A stretch of DNA of 64,000 nucleotides from Micromonospora sp. DSM 45708 (lineage in GTDB: Bacteria; Actinomycetota; Actinomycetes; Mycobacteriales; Micromonosporaceae): the NCBI RefSeq assembly GCF_039566955.1, contig NZ_CP154796.1, positions 1,984,001 to 2,048,000 of the forward strand, written 5' to 3'. A program made the translations under genes and the position numbers. The stretch's first letter is position 1, and each line of letters begins with the position of its first letter. Under the pieces are notes generated by a model, which saw nothing but the letters and a program-made list of their open reading frames with translations, searched no databases and was not told the origin of the DNA. This document shows positions 37,638 to 46,200 of this stretch, in pieces.

Positions 37638-38024
37638 AGGGACACCGGCGAGGGCGTCGACGCGCGGCACCTGCCGTACCTGTTCGAGCGTTCTTACCGG
37701 GCCGACACCGTCCGCAGCCGCGACCACGGCGGCTCCGGGATCGGCCTGGCGGTCGCCCCGTGCCATGTCGTGCGGCACGGCGGGCGGATCACCGCCACCC
37801 GCGACGGGCCCGGAGCGGGCGCGGCGTTCACCGTCCACCCGCCGCCTGGACCGGTCGCGTCCTCCGCCGGGCGTGGTTCGGGGCGTCAGGTGTCCCGCCC
37901 GGCAAGAGGGGTAGTCCTCCCCGCCGGTGCCACGCGAGCGGCACCGGCCGCATACCCCTGCGGGGTAGCCGTAGCTACCGAGTGCATCGGCGAGGGGGAG
38001 CGCGGTTGCGGCCATACCCCCTAG
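37638..38024 (+). pseudogene. C-terminal remnant of a sensor histidine kinase
   Basis: The frame from 37638 reads DTGEGVDARHLPYLFERSYR and then GGSGIGLAVAPCHVVRHGG and GPGAGAAFTVHPPP. These are the G1 (DxGxG), F (LFERxYR) and G2 (GxGxGL) boxes and the final strand of a HATPase_c domain, about 70 residues. Dimerisation helix, N box and sensor parts are absent, and no start codon precedes it. The tail continues as open but unconserved sequence to a stop at 38022. Such kinases often sit beside copper pumps, which fits the next gene. It is a truncated fossil rather than a gene. Confidence 0.75.
37953..37967. promoter_or_regulatory. CsoR-like palindrome, distal copy
   Basis: TACCCC-TGC-GGGGTA is a perfect 6+3+6 inverted repeat about 100 bp before the copper ATPase. 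It matches the TACCC...GGGTA form bound by CsoR copper repressors. The regulator gene is not in the window. Confidence 0.55.
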
Positions 38025-38030
38025 GGGTAT
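38014..38030. promoter_or_regulatory. CsoR-like palindrome, proximal copy
   Basis: ATACCCC-CTA-GGGGTAT is a 7+3+7 inverted repeat ending 24 bp before the ATPase start, so it overlaps the probable promoter or leader. It has the spacing and core of actinobacterial CsoR operators. Confidence 0.65.
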
Positions 38031-38054
38031 ACCTTCGGAGCCGGAGGTGGACCC

Positions 38055-40154
38055 ATGACACGTCAGCACACCGGGCACGACTCGGTCGCGACCCCGCGCA
38101 CCCCGGCCGACATCCCGTCCGGCGACCACGGCCACGGCGGGCATGCCGGGCACGACAAGCACGCGGGGCACGACCCGGAGCAGTTCCGGCGCAAGTTCTG
38201 GCTGAGCCTGGCGCTGACCGTGCCGATCGTGGCCACCAGCCACATGGTCATGGACTGGTTCGGCTACCGGCTGGACTTCCCCGGCGTGACCTGGGTCGGC
38301 CCGGTGCTCGGGACGGTGGTGTTCGGCTACGGCGGCTGGCCGTTCCTGGTCGGCGGCGTGCGCGAGGTCCGCGACCGGGCGCCCGGCATGATGCTGCTGA
38401 TCTCGATGGCGATCACCGTCGCCTACGCCGCGTCCCTGGCCACCAGCCTCGGCGGGTTCAGCCTCGACTTCTGGTGGGAGCTGGCGGCGCTGGTGACCAT
38501 CATGCTGCTGGGCCACTGGCAGGAGATGAAGGCGATCGGTCAGGCCCAGGGCGCCCTGGCCGCGCTCGCCGCGCTGCTGCCCGACGACGCCGAACGCCTC
38601 GACGACTCCGGCCGCGCCCACCCGGTCCCGGTCCGTGACCTGCGGGTCGGTGACGTGGTGCTGGTGCGCTCCGGTGGCCGGGTGCCGGCCGACGGCCGGA
38701 TCGTCGACGGCGTCGCCGAGCTGGACGAGTCGATGATCACGGGGGAGTCCCGGCCGGTGCCCCGCGCCGTCGGGGACCGGGTGGTCGCCGGCACGGTGGC
38801 CACCGACTCCGCCCTGCGGGTACGCGTCGACGCCGTCGGCGAGGACACCGCCCTGGCGGGTATCGGTCGGCTCGTCGCCCAGGCGCAGAGTTCCGCCGGC
38901 CGGGCGCAGGTGCTCGCCGACCGTTTCGCCGCCTGGCTGTTCTACCTGGCGACCGCCGCCGCGCTGGTCACCTTCGGCACCTGGTGGGCTCTCGGTGACC
39001 TCGACGAGGCCGTGGTCCGCACCGTCACCGTCCTGGTCATCGCCTGCCCGCACGCCCTCGGGCTGGCCATCCCGCTGGTGATCGCGCTGTCCACGGCGGT
39101 CTCGGCCCGAGCCGGCATCCTCGTCAAGGACCGGCTCTCCCTCGAACGCATGCGGGGCGTGGACGCGGTGCTGTTCGACAAGACCGGCACCCTCACCAGG
39201 GGTGCCCACACCCTCACCGCCGTCGCCGCCACCGTTGGACGCGCCGAGGACGACGTGCTGCGCATCGCCGGCTCGGTCGAGGCCGACAGCGAGCACCCGC
39301 TCGCCCGGGCGCTGACCGCCGCCGCCCACGACCGCGGTCCGACGCCCCCGGCCCGCGATTTCCGGTCCCTGACCGGGCGGGGGGTGCAGGCCGTCGTCGA
39401 CGGCACCGCCTACGCCGTCGGCGGCCCCGCCCTGCTGCGGGAACTCGACGCCACCGTGCCCGCCGACCTGGCCGCCGCCAGCGCCCGCTGGTCGGCCCGG
39501 GGCGCGGCGGTCCTGCACCTCGTGCGGCTGCCCGCCGACGGCCACCCCGAACCGATCGGCGCGTTCGCGCTTGAGGACGAGGTGCGCCCGGAGGCCCGGC
39601 AGGCCATCACCGAGCTGCGCGAGCAGGGCGTCAAGAAGATTGCCATGATCACTGGCGACGCCCGTCCGGTCGCCGAGGCGGTCGCCGCCGACCTGGGCTT
39701 CCGGCCCGGCGTGGACGAGGTGTTCGCCGAGGTCCTGCCCGCCGACAAGGACCGCGCCGTGGCCGACCTGCGGGCCCGTGGCCTGACGGTGGCCATGGTC
39801 GGCGACGGGGTCAACGACGCCCCCGCCCTGGCCCGCGCCGACGTCGGCATCGCCATCGGCGCCGGCACCGACGTGGCCATCGAGTCCGCCGGCGTGGTCC
39901 TGGCCTCCTCCGACCCGCGCGGCGTCACCGGCGTGATCCGGCTCTCCCGCGCCTCCTACCGCAAGATGGTGCAGAACCTCGCCTGGGCCGCCGGCTACAA
40001 CGTGGTGGCCATCCCCCTCGCCGCCGGCGTCCTGGCCTGGGCCGGCATTGCCCTGAGCCCCGCCGTCGGCGCGGTGCTGATGTCCGCCTCCACCATCGTC
40101 GTGGCGCTCAACGCGCAACTGCTGCGCCGCGTACGCCTGACTCCCTCCGACTGA
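38055..40154 (+). CDS. copB: copper-type P1B ATPase with CPH motif (CopB-like)
   Basis: 699 residues; ATG after GGAGGTGGACCC. A 55-residue His-rich N-terminus (HGHGGHAGHDKHAGHD) replaces a metal-binding domain and is followed by about eight TM helices. VIACPHALGLAIPL gives the membrane metal site Cys331-Pro-His333, the CPH form of CopB-type pumps rather than CPC. Phosphorylation Asp375 is in DKTGTLTRG; MITGESRPV and MVGDGVNDAPALARAD are the A- and P-domain signatures. It exports Cu+ or Cu2+ (Ag+ possible) using ATP. Two CsoR-like palindromes precede it and copper-related genes follow. The gene symbol rests on the CPH motif only. Confidence 0.88.
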   Translation: MTRQHTGHDSVATPRTPADIPSGDHGHGGHAGHDKHAGHDPEQFRRKFWLSLALTVPIVATSHMVMDWFGYRLDFPGVTWVGPVLGTVVFGYGGWPFLVGGVREVRDRAPGMMLLISMAITVAYAASLATSLGGFSLDFWWELAALVTIMLLGHWQEMKAIGQAQGALAALAALLPDDAERLDDSGRAHPVPVRDLRVGDVVLVRSGGRVPADGRIVDGVAELDESMITGESRPVPRAVGDRVVAGTVATDSALRVRVDAVGEDTALAGIGRLVAQAQSSAGRAQVLADRFAAWLFYLATAAALVTFGTWWALGDLDEAVVRTVTVLVIACPHALGLAIPLVIALSTAVSARAGILVKDRLSLERMRGVDAVLFDKTGTLTRGAHTLTAVAATVGRAEDDVLRIAGSVEADSEHPLARALTAAAHDRGPTPPARDFRSLTGRGVQAVVDGTAYAVGGPALLRELDATVPADLAAASARWSARGAAVLHLVRLPADGHPEPIGAFALEDEVRPEARQAITELREQGVKKIAMITGDARPVAEAVAADLGFRPGVDEVFAEVLPADKDRAVADLRARGLTVAMVGDGVNDAPALARADVGIAIGAGTDVAIESAGVVLASSDPRGVTGVIRLSRASYRKMVQNLAWAAGYNVVAIPLAAGVLAWAGIALSPAVGAVLMSASTIVVALNAQLLRRVRLTPSD

Positions 40155-40236
40155 CCGCACCCACGTGCGGCCCGGCCGTGACGACGTAGCGAATGCCCGC
40201 GTTCGCCATCCCCGTGCCGGGCCGCCGTGATATTCC

Positions 40237-40260
40237 TTCTACTATGCGGTTGTAGTAGAA
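40237..40260. promoter_or_regulatory. BlaI/CopY-type palindrome before the DUF6153-DUF305 pair
   Basis: TTCTACTA (40237-40244) and TAGTAGAA (40253-40260) form a perfect 8+8 inverted repeat with an 8-base spacer, 34 bp before the DUF6153 start. TACTA...TAGTA resembles operators of BlaI/MecI/CopY repressors, and such a repressor is encoded 1.3 kb downstream. Confidence 0.65.
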
Positions 40261-40294
40261 GAGGATGTCGGGACGGCCGACCTCGGGAGGTGGA

Positions 40295-40705
40295 ATGCGA
40301 CAGGCGACGGTGGGCCGTCCACCGACGCGCGCGCCACACCCGCTGCTGCGGCTGGCCCTGCTCGTCGCCGTGACGCTCGGCGTGTTCGGCATGCACACCC
40401 TCGGCCACCCGGGCGAACCCGGAACCGCCCACGCGAGCACCGTCCACCGGAGCGCCGCCGCGCCCGCCGCCGAACACGGACCCGACGGCTCGCCCGGGCA
40501 CCGGGACGGGGAGCACGCGTTCACCGTGTGCCTGGCGGTGCTGGGCGGCGCACTGATCCTCGGCGTCCTGTCCCTGCTGCGGTCCCGCCCTCGCGGCGCA
40601 CGCACGCCGACCGGCCACCGCCGGCGGGTGATCAGCCTGGATCGGGGTCCACCCCGCCGGCCCATCGGGCTGCGACTGCGAGCCGCCACGGTCCTGCGTA
40701 CGTGA
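40295..40705 (+). CDS. DUF6153-like small His-containing membrane protein
   Basis: 136 residues; ATG at 40295 after GGGAGGTGG. Two TM helices (LLRLALLVAVTLGVFGMHTL and AFTVCLAVLGGALILGVLSLL) flank a short outside loop with His, Glu and Asp (HRSAAAPAAEHGPDGSPGHR DGEHA). The HTLGH motif after the first helix is typical of this actinobacterial family, frequently found next to copper-handling genes. It probably forms an operon with the DUF305 gene 77 bp downstream under the palindrome at 40237. Molecular function is not known. Confidence 0.7.
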   Translation: MRQATVGRPPTRAPHPLLRLALLVAVTLGVFGMHTLGHPGEPGTAHASTVHRSAAAPAAEHGPDGSPGHRDGEHAFTVCLAVLGGALILGVLSLLRSRPRGARTPTGHRRRVISLDRGPPRRPIGLRLRAATVLRT

Positions 40706-40782
40706 GCAGACCCCGGTCCGGCGCCTCGCCCGGACCCGACGGCCCTGCTCCGACCCACCTCACGACAAGGACCACGTACCAG

Positions 40783-41472
40783 ATGACGCCAACCATCCCG
40801 CGTCGCGCCGCCCTCGCGGGCGTCGCACTGTCCGCCCTGCTCACCGTTGCCGCCTGCGGCGGCGCGGACGACGCCGGCGGCATGACGCACGACGCCGACA
40901 GTTCCACGCCGAGCGCCTCGACCTCGGTCGACGCCACCGCCAACGACGCGGACGTGATGTTCGCCCAGATGATGATCCCGCACCACCAGCAGGCCGTCGC
41001 CATGGCCGACCTGGCCCCGACCCGCGCGAGCGACCCCGAGCTGAAGAACCTGGCCGCCAGGATCAAGGCGGCGCAGGATCCGGAGATCACCACCATGAAG
41101 GGCTGGCTCACGGCCTGGGGCAAGCCCGCGGATCTGCCCGACAACCACAGCATGCCCGGCACGAGCGCCACCCCCGGGCACGACATGCCGAGCATGTCCG
41201 CCACCCCCGGGCACGACATGCCCGGCATGAACGCCGGCATGCCCGGCATGATGTCCGAGCAGCAGATGACGGACCTCGCCGCCGCGAAGGGCGCCGCGTT
41301 CGACACGATGTTCGCCGAGATGATGATCGCCCATCACAACGGCGCCATCGACATGGCCAGGACCGAGCAGGCCGAGGGCAGCAACCCCGAGGCCAAGGCG
41401 CTCGCCGCCAGGATCGCCGCGGATCAGGCCGCCGAGGTGCAGACACTGCAGAAGATCCTCGACCGCCGGTAG
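40783..41472 (+). CDS. DUF305 lipoprotein with a Met/His-rich insert
   Basis: 229 residues. ATG at 40783; signal peptide ALAGVALSALLTVAACGG with a lipobox-like VAAC. Two DUF305 halves carry the family motif: DVMFAQMMIPHHQQAVAMAD and DTMFAEMMIAHHNGAIDMAR. Between them lies an imperfect repeat, ATPGHDMPSM then ATPGHDMPGM and AGMPGMM, with many Met and His. In DNA a 23-bp unit recurs at 41167 and 41200. DUF305 proteins are four-helix bundles linked to copper; the Met/His insert looks like a Cu(I) site. A strong hairpin follows. Confidence 0.85.
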   Translation: MTPTIPRRAALAGVALSALLTVAACGGADDAGGMTHDADSSTPSASTSVDATANDADVMFAQMMIPHHQQAVAMADLAPTRASDPELKNLAARIKAAQDPEITTMKGWLTAWGKPADLPDNHSMPGTSATPGHDMPSMSATPGHDMPGMNAGMPGMMSEQQMTDLAAAKGAAFDTMFAEMMIAHHNGAIDMARTEQAEGSNPEAKALAARIAADQAAEVQTLQKILDRR

Positions 41473-41480
41473 CCGACTCG

Positions 41481-41519
41481 GTGCGGCCGGTACCGACCCT
41501 GGCGTCGTACCGGCCGCAC
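41481..41519 (+). terminator. 13-bp-stem terminator after the DUF305 gene
   Basis: GTGCGGCCGGTAC and GTACCGGCCGCAC (perfect) flank a 13-base loop, 9 bp after the stop. Confidence 0.7.
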
Positions 41520-41583
41520 CGCCGCGCGGGCGGCGACTCCGCCGCGTCGCCTCGCGTACCCTGAGCGACACGAGGGAGGGCAC

Positions 41584-41946
41584 GTGGCGGAACTGGGCAA
41601 ACTCGAATCGGCCGTCATGGACGTGCTGTGGCGTGCCCCCGACCCGGTGCTCGTGCGCGACGTCCTCGACGCGGTGACCACCGACCGGGCGCTGGCGTAC
41701 ACGACCGTCCTCACCGTGCTGGACAACCTGCACCGTAAGGGCTGGGCCGTCCGGGAGAAGGACGGCAAGGCCTACCGCTACCGTGCCGCCGGCACCCGCG
41801 AGGAGATCACCGCGCGCACCCTGCGTCGGGTCATCGAGACGAGCACCCATCCCGACCTGGTGCTCATGCACTTCGCCCGGTCCGCCTCCGACCACGAGCT
41901 GCGCATCCTGCGGCGGGTCCTCGACGAGCGGGAGTCCGGGGCGTGA
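41584..41946 (+). CDS. BlaI/MecI/CopY-family transcriptional repressor
   Basis: 120 residues. GTG after GAGGGAGGGC. Winged helix: MAELGKLESAVMDVLWRAPD at the start, recognition-helix region LAYTTVLTVLDNLHRKGWAV, and wing EKDGKAYRYRAAGTREE. The C-terminal helix (about 85-118) is for dimerisation. In BlaI-type systems the partner membrane protease cleaves or inactivates the repressor when a signal is sensed. The GTGA overlap with the M56 gene supports such a pair. The likely operator is the TACTA/TAGTA palindrome at 40237, which would put the DUF6153-DUF305 genes under it. Confidence 0.88.
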   Translation: MAELGKLESAVMDVLWRAPDPVLVRDVLDAVTTDRALAYTTVLTVLDNLHRKGWAVREKDGKAYRYRAAGTREEITARTLRRVIETSTHPDLVLMHFARSASDHELRILRRVLDERESGA

Positions 41947-42866
41947 GCCTCGCGCTCGCCCTCGTCACCGGCGCCGCGGCGGTGGCCTGGTGGGGCCCCG
42001 CCGTGATGCGGTGGTGTTTCCGGCACGTCGCCGACCCCGTCGCGATGCTGCTCGGCTGGCTCGGCCTGCTCGTCGCGGTGATCGCCACCTTCCTTCTGGC
42101 CACCGTGATGCTCCTCGCCCCGGGCAGCACCCGGCAGTGGGCGCTGCACGACCTCGCCCGCGTCTGCTGGCACTGGGCCCAACCCCGCCGGCCACCCGTA
42201 GTCGACGAGGTCGTCGGGGCCGCGGGAGCCCTGATCCTGCTGGCCGTGCTCGTCCGGTTCACCGTGGCCTGTGCCCGCCGGGCCTACCGTGCCCACGGCG
42301 CTCGCCGCGCCCACGCCGATCTGCTCACGCTCGCCGGCGGGCCGCCGGAGTCCGGTGAGGCGGCGGTGCTGTGGATTCCGCACCCGACCCCGATGGCCTA
42401 CAGCATCGGCGGATCCCGCGGACTCACGGTCCTGGCCAGCGCCGCCGGTGACCTACCGGCGGAGCAGCTCGCCGCGGTCCTCAGCCACGAACGCGCCCAC
42501 CTGCGCGAGCGTCATCACCTCCTCGTCGCCGCCGTGGAAGGACTCGCGGCTGCCGTGCCGTGGCTGCCGCTGACCCGGCAGGCGCCCCCGGCCGTACGCC
42601 TGCTCGTCGAACTGCGCGCCGACGCCGCCGCGGTCCGCGAGTGCGGCCCGCGCGCCGTACGCGACGCGTTGCTGACCTTCGCCGGCGCGCCGCACCCCCC
42701 GTCCGCGCTGTCGATGGCCGGCGCCGAGGTGACCATCCGACTCCGACGCCTCCAGGAGTGCGGGCCGCAGCGCCGCAACCTGCTCGTCCGCGCCGCGCTG
42801 GCCTCGGTCGCCCTGGCCGCACCGCTGGGTGTCGGCGTGGCCACCGGCATCCTGTTCTGCCTCTGA
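41943..42866 (+). CDS. M56-family (BlaR1/MecR1-like) membrane metallopeptidase
   Basis: 307 residues. Four or five TM helices; HExxH motif in LSHERAHLRERHHL (His182, Glu183, His186) with a further acidic ELRADAAAVRECG about 30 residues on, which supplies the third zinc ligand. A final TM helix ends the protein. No penicillin-binding sensor domain is fused, unlike BlaR1, so the sensed signal is not a beta-lactam by this evidence; copper or envelope stress is a context-based guess. It would act on the co-encoded repressor. Confidence 0.85.
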   Translation: MSLALALVTGAAAVAWWGPAVMRWCFRHVADPVAMLLGWLGLLVAVIATFLLATVMLLAPGSTRQWALHDLARVCWHWAQPRRPPVVDEVVGAAGALILLAVLVRFTVACARRAYRAHGARRAHADLLTLAGGPPESGEAAVLWIPHPTPMAYSIGGSRGLTVLASAAGDLPAEQLAAVLSHERAHLRERHHLLVAAVEGLAAAVPWLPLTRQAPPAVRLLVELRADAAAVRECGPRAVRDALLTFAGAPHPPSALSMAGAEVTIRLRRLQECGPQRRNLLVRAALASVALAAPLGVGVATGILFCL

Positions 42867-42916
42867 CCCTCGGCGTCCGTCCGTCTCCTCCGTGTCGCCC
42901 GGGTGCCACTGAGTGT

Positions 42917-43609
42917 TCAGCTCGCATCTCCCCTCGAACGCGGATTGCGGTGGGTGATGCGTCGGGTCACCCGAAACTGGTACAGGCCGGCGCTGGTGAT
43001 GGCGTAGAAGACGGGAAGGAGGAGAAAGATGACCAGGCCGATCACGGGCACCACCAGGTACCCGACCATCCCCGCGAGCAGGTACAGGACGACGCCGGCG
43101 AGGGCCCGGAACCGCTCGACGTGGAAGAAGCCGCCCTTGGCCTGGTCCTTCAGCAGGTCGGGGTTCCGGGCCAGGTAGTGGTAGAACGCCAGCCACGTCA
43201 CGCACAGCAACGCGCCGATCAGCGCGTAGAAGGCGATGCCCACACGCTGGTCGACGTTGTTGTGCTCCTGCAGCGCGTGCGACACGACAATCGTCGGAAA
43301 CGGCAGCAGCGCCGTGCTGAACAGCACGAGGAGGTTCATCCAGTGCAGGCCACGATCGATCTGCTCAATGCGGTTGAACGCCGCCTTGTGGTTGAGCCAG
43401 ACGACGGCCACGTACGAGTAGGACGCGAGATAGGCGACGTACGAGGGCCACTGAGCCAGCAGGCCGGACAGGAGGCGGCCGGGCGGAACGTCCGGCACCC
43501 GGAGGTCCAGGACCAGCAGGGTGATGATGATGGCGAAGATCGCATCGCTGAACGCCACGGCACGGCTGGTGTCCGACCGGGTGCCTGGGTCCGTGTCTGG
43601 CCCGCTCAC
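42917..43609 (-). CDS. TMEM175-like (DUF1211) potassium channel subunit
   Basis: 230 residues with six TM helices. The first helix carries the family signature AVAFSDAIFAIIITLLVLDL preceded by Arg16 and ending RVP, the pore-lining RxxxFSDAxFAI motif. FNRIEQIDRGLHWMNLL is the conserved loop before helix three. Bacterial TMEM175 proteins form potassium-leak tetramers. It starts at a CAT-complement ATG at 43609 and is a single gene between two convergent neighbours. Confidence 0.87.
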   Translation of the reverse strand: MSGPDTDPGTRSDTSRAVAFSDAIFAIIITLLVLDLRVPDVPPGRLLSGLLAQWPSYVAYLASYSYVAVVWLNHKAAFNRIEQIDRGLHWMNLLVLFSTALLPFPTIVVSHALQEHNNVDQRVGIAFYALIGALLCVTWLAFYHYLARNPDLLKDQAKGGFFHVERFRALAGVVLYLLAGMVGYLVVPVIGLVIFLLLPVFYAITSAGLYQFRVTRRITHRNPRSRGDAS

Positions 43610-43702
43610 CGAGTGCGCCTACCCAGGGGCGTTTGCGGCAAACAGCCGGGCAGCCCGGTCTGCCGAGGCACGACGCCTGCGAAACTGATGCCTCCGGACA
43701 CG

Positions 43703-43743
43703 CCGCATCCGACCACCGGGTGCGTCGTGGTGGCCGGATGCGG
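43703..43743 (-). terminator. 15-bp-stem hairpin after the zinc alcohol dehydrogenase
   Basis: CCGCATCCGACCACC (43703-43717) pairs with GGTGGCCGGATGCGG (43729-43743) with one mismatch, 8 bp beyond the stop of the dehydrogenase on the minus strand. Confidence 0.6.
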
Positions 43744-43750
43744 GTGGTGG

Positions 43751-44926
43751 TCAGGGTTTGAGGACGACTTTCTCGCAGTTGTCCTGCTTGTTCTTGAAGA
43801 TCTCGAACCCGCGTTCTGCCTGGTCGAGCGGCAGGGTGTGGGTGATCACCCGGGTCGGATCGATGTCCCCGCGTTCGATGCGCCGCAGCAGGGGCTCCAT
43901 GTAGCGCTGCACGTGGCACTGGCCGGTACGCAGGGTCAGCGCCCGGTTCATCCACGCTCCGGCCGGGAACTTGTCGAGGAAGCCTCCGTACACGCCGATC
44001 ACCGACACGATGCCACCGCTGCGGCACGACATGATCGCCTGCCGCAGCGCGTGCGGGCGCTCGGTCTCCGAGCGGACCGCCTGCTTGACCCGGTCGTAGG
44101 CGTGGATGGGCGCGCTGCCGTGGCTGGACTCCATGCCGACTGCGTCGATGCACTTGTCCGGTCCCCGCCCGCCGGTCAGTTCCAGCAGCCGGGACCGCAC
44201 GTCCACCTCCTCGAAGTTGACCGGCGTGTGGCCCGCCCGTTCGGCCATCTGTAGCCGGTACGGCTCCTTGTCGATGGCGATGACCTTCGCGGCGCCGAGC
44301 ATCCGGGCGCTGTCCATGGCGAACTGGCCGACCGGGCCGGCGCCCCACACCGCCACCACGTCGGTGGACTGGATGTCGCACATCTCGGCACCCATGTAGC
44401 CGGTGGGCAGGATGTCGGAGAGGAACAGCACCTGCTCGTCGGTCAGCTCGGACTCGATCTTCAGTGGACCGACGTCGGCGAACGGCACCCGCGCATACTG
44501 CGCCTGACCGCCCGCGAAGCCGCCGGTCAGGTGCGAATAGCCGAAGATTCCGGCGACCGGGTGCCCGAACATCTTCTCCGCGATCCCCGCGTTGGGGTTG
44601 GAATTCTCGCAGCAGGAGTACAGCTCGGCGGCGCAGGCGCCGCACACGCCGCAGGCGATCGGGAACGGCACGACGACCCGGTCCCCGACGCGCAGCCGAT
44701 CCGGGTCGACGCTCCGCCCGACCTCGATCACCTCGCCCATGAACTCGTGACCCATGACGTCACCGTCCTGCATCGTGGGCACATACCCATCGACCAGGTG
44801 CAGGTCCGAGCCACAGATCGCGGTGGACGTGATCCGTACGATGGCATCGCGCTCGTTCAGGATCCTCGGGTCCGGCACGTCACGGACCTTGACCTTGTTT
44901 CGGCCCGCCCAGGTGTTCGCCCTCAC
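43751..44926 (-). CDS. zinc-dependent alcohol dehydrogenase (formaldehyde dehydrogenase-like)
   Basis: 391 residues; GTG at 44926 overlaps the upstream stop by 4 bp. Catalytic zinc ligands in ICGSDLH (Cys), GHEFMG (His-Glu); structural zinc in [20 protein letters not shown] fold [19 protein letters not shown]. An insertion [20 protein letters not shown] and the [18 protein letters not shown] region are typical of glutathione-independent formaldehyde dehydrogenase relatives in actinobacteria, which lack the glutathione site. It oxidises an aldehyde or alcohol with NAD. Translational coupling to the SRPBCC gene is a conserved-looking pair. Confidence 0.87.
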   Translation of the reverse strand: MRANTWAGRNKVKVRDVPDPRILNERDAIVRITSTAICGSDLHLVDGYVPTMQDGDVMGHEFMGEVIEVGRSVDPDRLRVGDRVVVPFPIACGVCGACAAELYSCCENSNPNAGIAEKMFGHPVAGIFGYSHLTGGFAGGQAQYARVPFADVGPLKIESELTDEQVLFLSDILPTGYMGAEMCDIQSTDVVAVWGAGPVGQFAMDSARMLGAAKVIAIDKEPYRLQMAERAGHTPVNFEEVDVRSRLLELTGGRGPDKCIDAVGMESSHGSAPIHAYDRVKQAVRSETERPHALRQAIMSCRSGGIVSVIGVYGGFLDKFPAGAWMNRALTLRTGQCHVQRYMEPLLRRIERGDIDPTRVITHTLPLDQAERGFEIFKNKQDNCEKVVLKP

Positions 44927-45903
44927 GCCTGGGCCCCCTTCGCGAACTCGGAATCCGACAGCGGTTGCGCCGGACGCTGCGGGAACTCCTTGCGGGCCCG
45001 CTTGCCCCACGGGGCGCCCTCGGATCGGACCACCTCGCCGGTCTCCAGCACCTGCTTGAGCCGGCGCAGGTCGTCATCGAGCTGCTGGTGCGGCTCCTCG
45101 CCGAAGTACCTGGCCACCGCCTTGCCGACCGCGCCGCCCGGGATGTCGTACGACAGGACGACGTGCACCTCGGTGCTCACCCCATCCGGGGCGGGCCCGA
45201 ACCGGACCGTACCGGCGTTCGGCACGTCGGCGTTCCCGGTCGACCGCCACGCGATCTTCTCGCCGGGCGCCTCGTCGACGATCTCCGCGTCCCACTCGAC
45301 GTTCTTGCCGAACGGAGCGCCGGCTGACCAATGGCTCGTACGGTCACCGGTGGTGCGGATCTCCTCGAGGTGTGCCATGAACGTCGGGAGGTTGCCGAGG
45401 TCGCGCCAGAACGCGTAGACCGTGGGCGGGGGTTTGCGGATGGTCGTCGTGGCTGTCAGCTCCATGAACCCTCCTTCGCGTGAGCCTCGTACCGCCTTCG
45501 TCCGGGTGGCCTGCACGGCGGTCAGCAGGTCCACCACCGTGATCCCGACGACGGCGCCGGTGACAGCGACGAGGCGACGCCGGCGGCGCCCGCCACGGTG
45601 GGCGATGGCCATTCCGAGCGAGGCCAGGTCCATCGCGTCGCCCGCGACCCGGGTCCACGCCCAGATGCTCTTCCGCCGGCTCGTCAGAAGCCCGGCTGCG
45701 TGTACCAACTCCCGCGCCCCGACCAGCGGCACCACCGCCCGGGACGTCGGGGAGTCGTCCACGCCGCTGATCCGGCGCACCGTGTCCGGTGCTGCCAGCT
45801 GTGCCACGCCCAGACCGAGACTCACCCAGCCGAGCCCGCGCCCCCGCCGCTGAACCTCGTCCTGCCCTGCCTTCACTGCCTCTCGGGTTGCTAGTCCAGT
45901 CAC
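44923..45903 (-). CDS. DUF4267-like + SRPBCC (polyketide cyclase-type) protein
   Basis: 326 residues. GTG at 45903 has GGAGG six bases upstream; GTG at 45876 is an alternative. N-terminal half: two or three membrane helices in [20 protein letters not shown] and an [14 protein letters not shown] segment, as in DUF4267-type membrane proteins. C-terminal half (about 155-305): a START-like SRPBCC domain, [31 protein letters not shown] and [19 protein letters not shown]. Such fusions are annotated as cyclase/dehydrase or lipid-binding proteins. It probably binds a hydrophobic ligand at the membrane. It is followed by and coupled to the alcohol dehydrogenase. Confidence 0.8.
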   Translation of the reverse strand: MTGLATREAVKAGQDEVQRRGRGLGWVSLGLGVAQLAAPDTVRRISGVDDSPTSRAVVPLVGARELVHAAGLLTSRRKSIWAWTRVAGDAMDLASLGMAIAHRGGRRRRRLVAVTGAVVGITVVDLLTAVQATRTKAVRGSREGGFMELTATTTIRKPPPTVYAFWRDLGNLPTFMAHLEEIRTTGDRTSHWSAGAPFGKNVEWDAEIVDEAPGEKIAWRSTGNADVPNAGTVRFGPAPDGVSTEVHVVLSYDIPGGAVGKAVARYFGEEPHQQLDDDLRRLKQVLETGEVVRSEGAPWGKRARKEFPQRPAQPLSDSEFAKGAQA

Positions 45904-46033
45904 AGGTAGCCTCCGTATCCGGTCCCACCCGGCCGAGCATTCCGGTTCACGACGGTCCGGGCGCGACCCGTAGGCGGCCGGATACCCGTCGGAAACCACC
46001 TCAACCCGCCCATCGGCCGCAATGTCGAGGCGG

Positions 46034-46189
46034 TCAACGGCGGTCCGACCTGGGCTCAAGGAAGCGGACCATGAGTACGGTGGCGTCGTCCTGGAGCTGG
46101 TTGTCCTGGTGGGCGAGGATCGCGTGGACGAGACGCCGCCGCCCGTGCCGGGTCACCCGACCGGTCAGAGTGCGCGGGCGCGCCATCAC
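46034..46189 (-). pseudogene. C-terminal remnant of a SpoIIE/PP2C-type phosphatase
   Basis: On the minus strand, ending at a stop at 46034-46036, the frame reads RRRLVHAILAHQDNQLQDDA then TVLMVRFLEPR. That is the last 45 residues of a SpoIIE/RsbU-type phosphatase, including the metal-binding DDAT. Everything upstream of it is missing: the cold-shock gene's leader takes its place. Only a short frame survives, so it is treated as a fossil. Confidence 0.5.
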
Positions 46190-46200
46190 GTACCACGACG

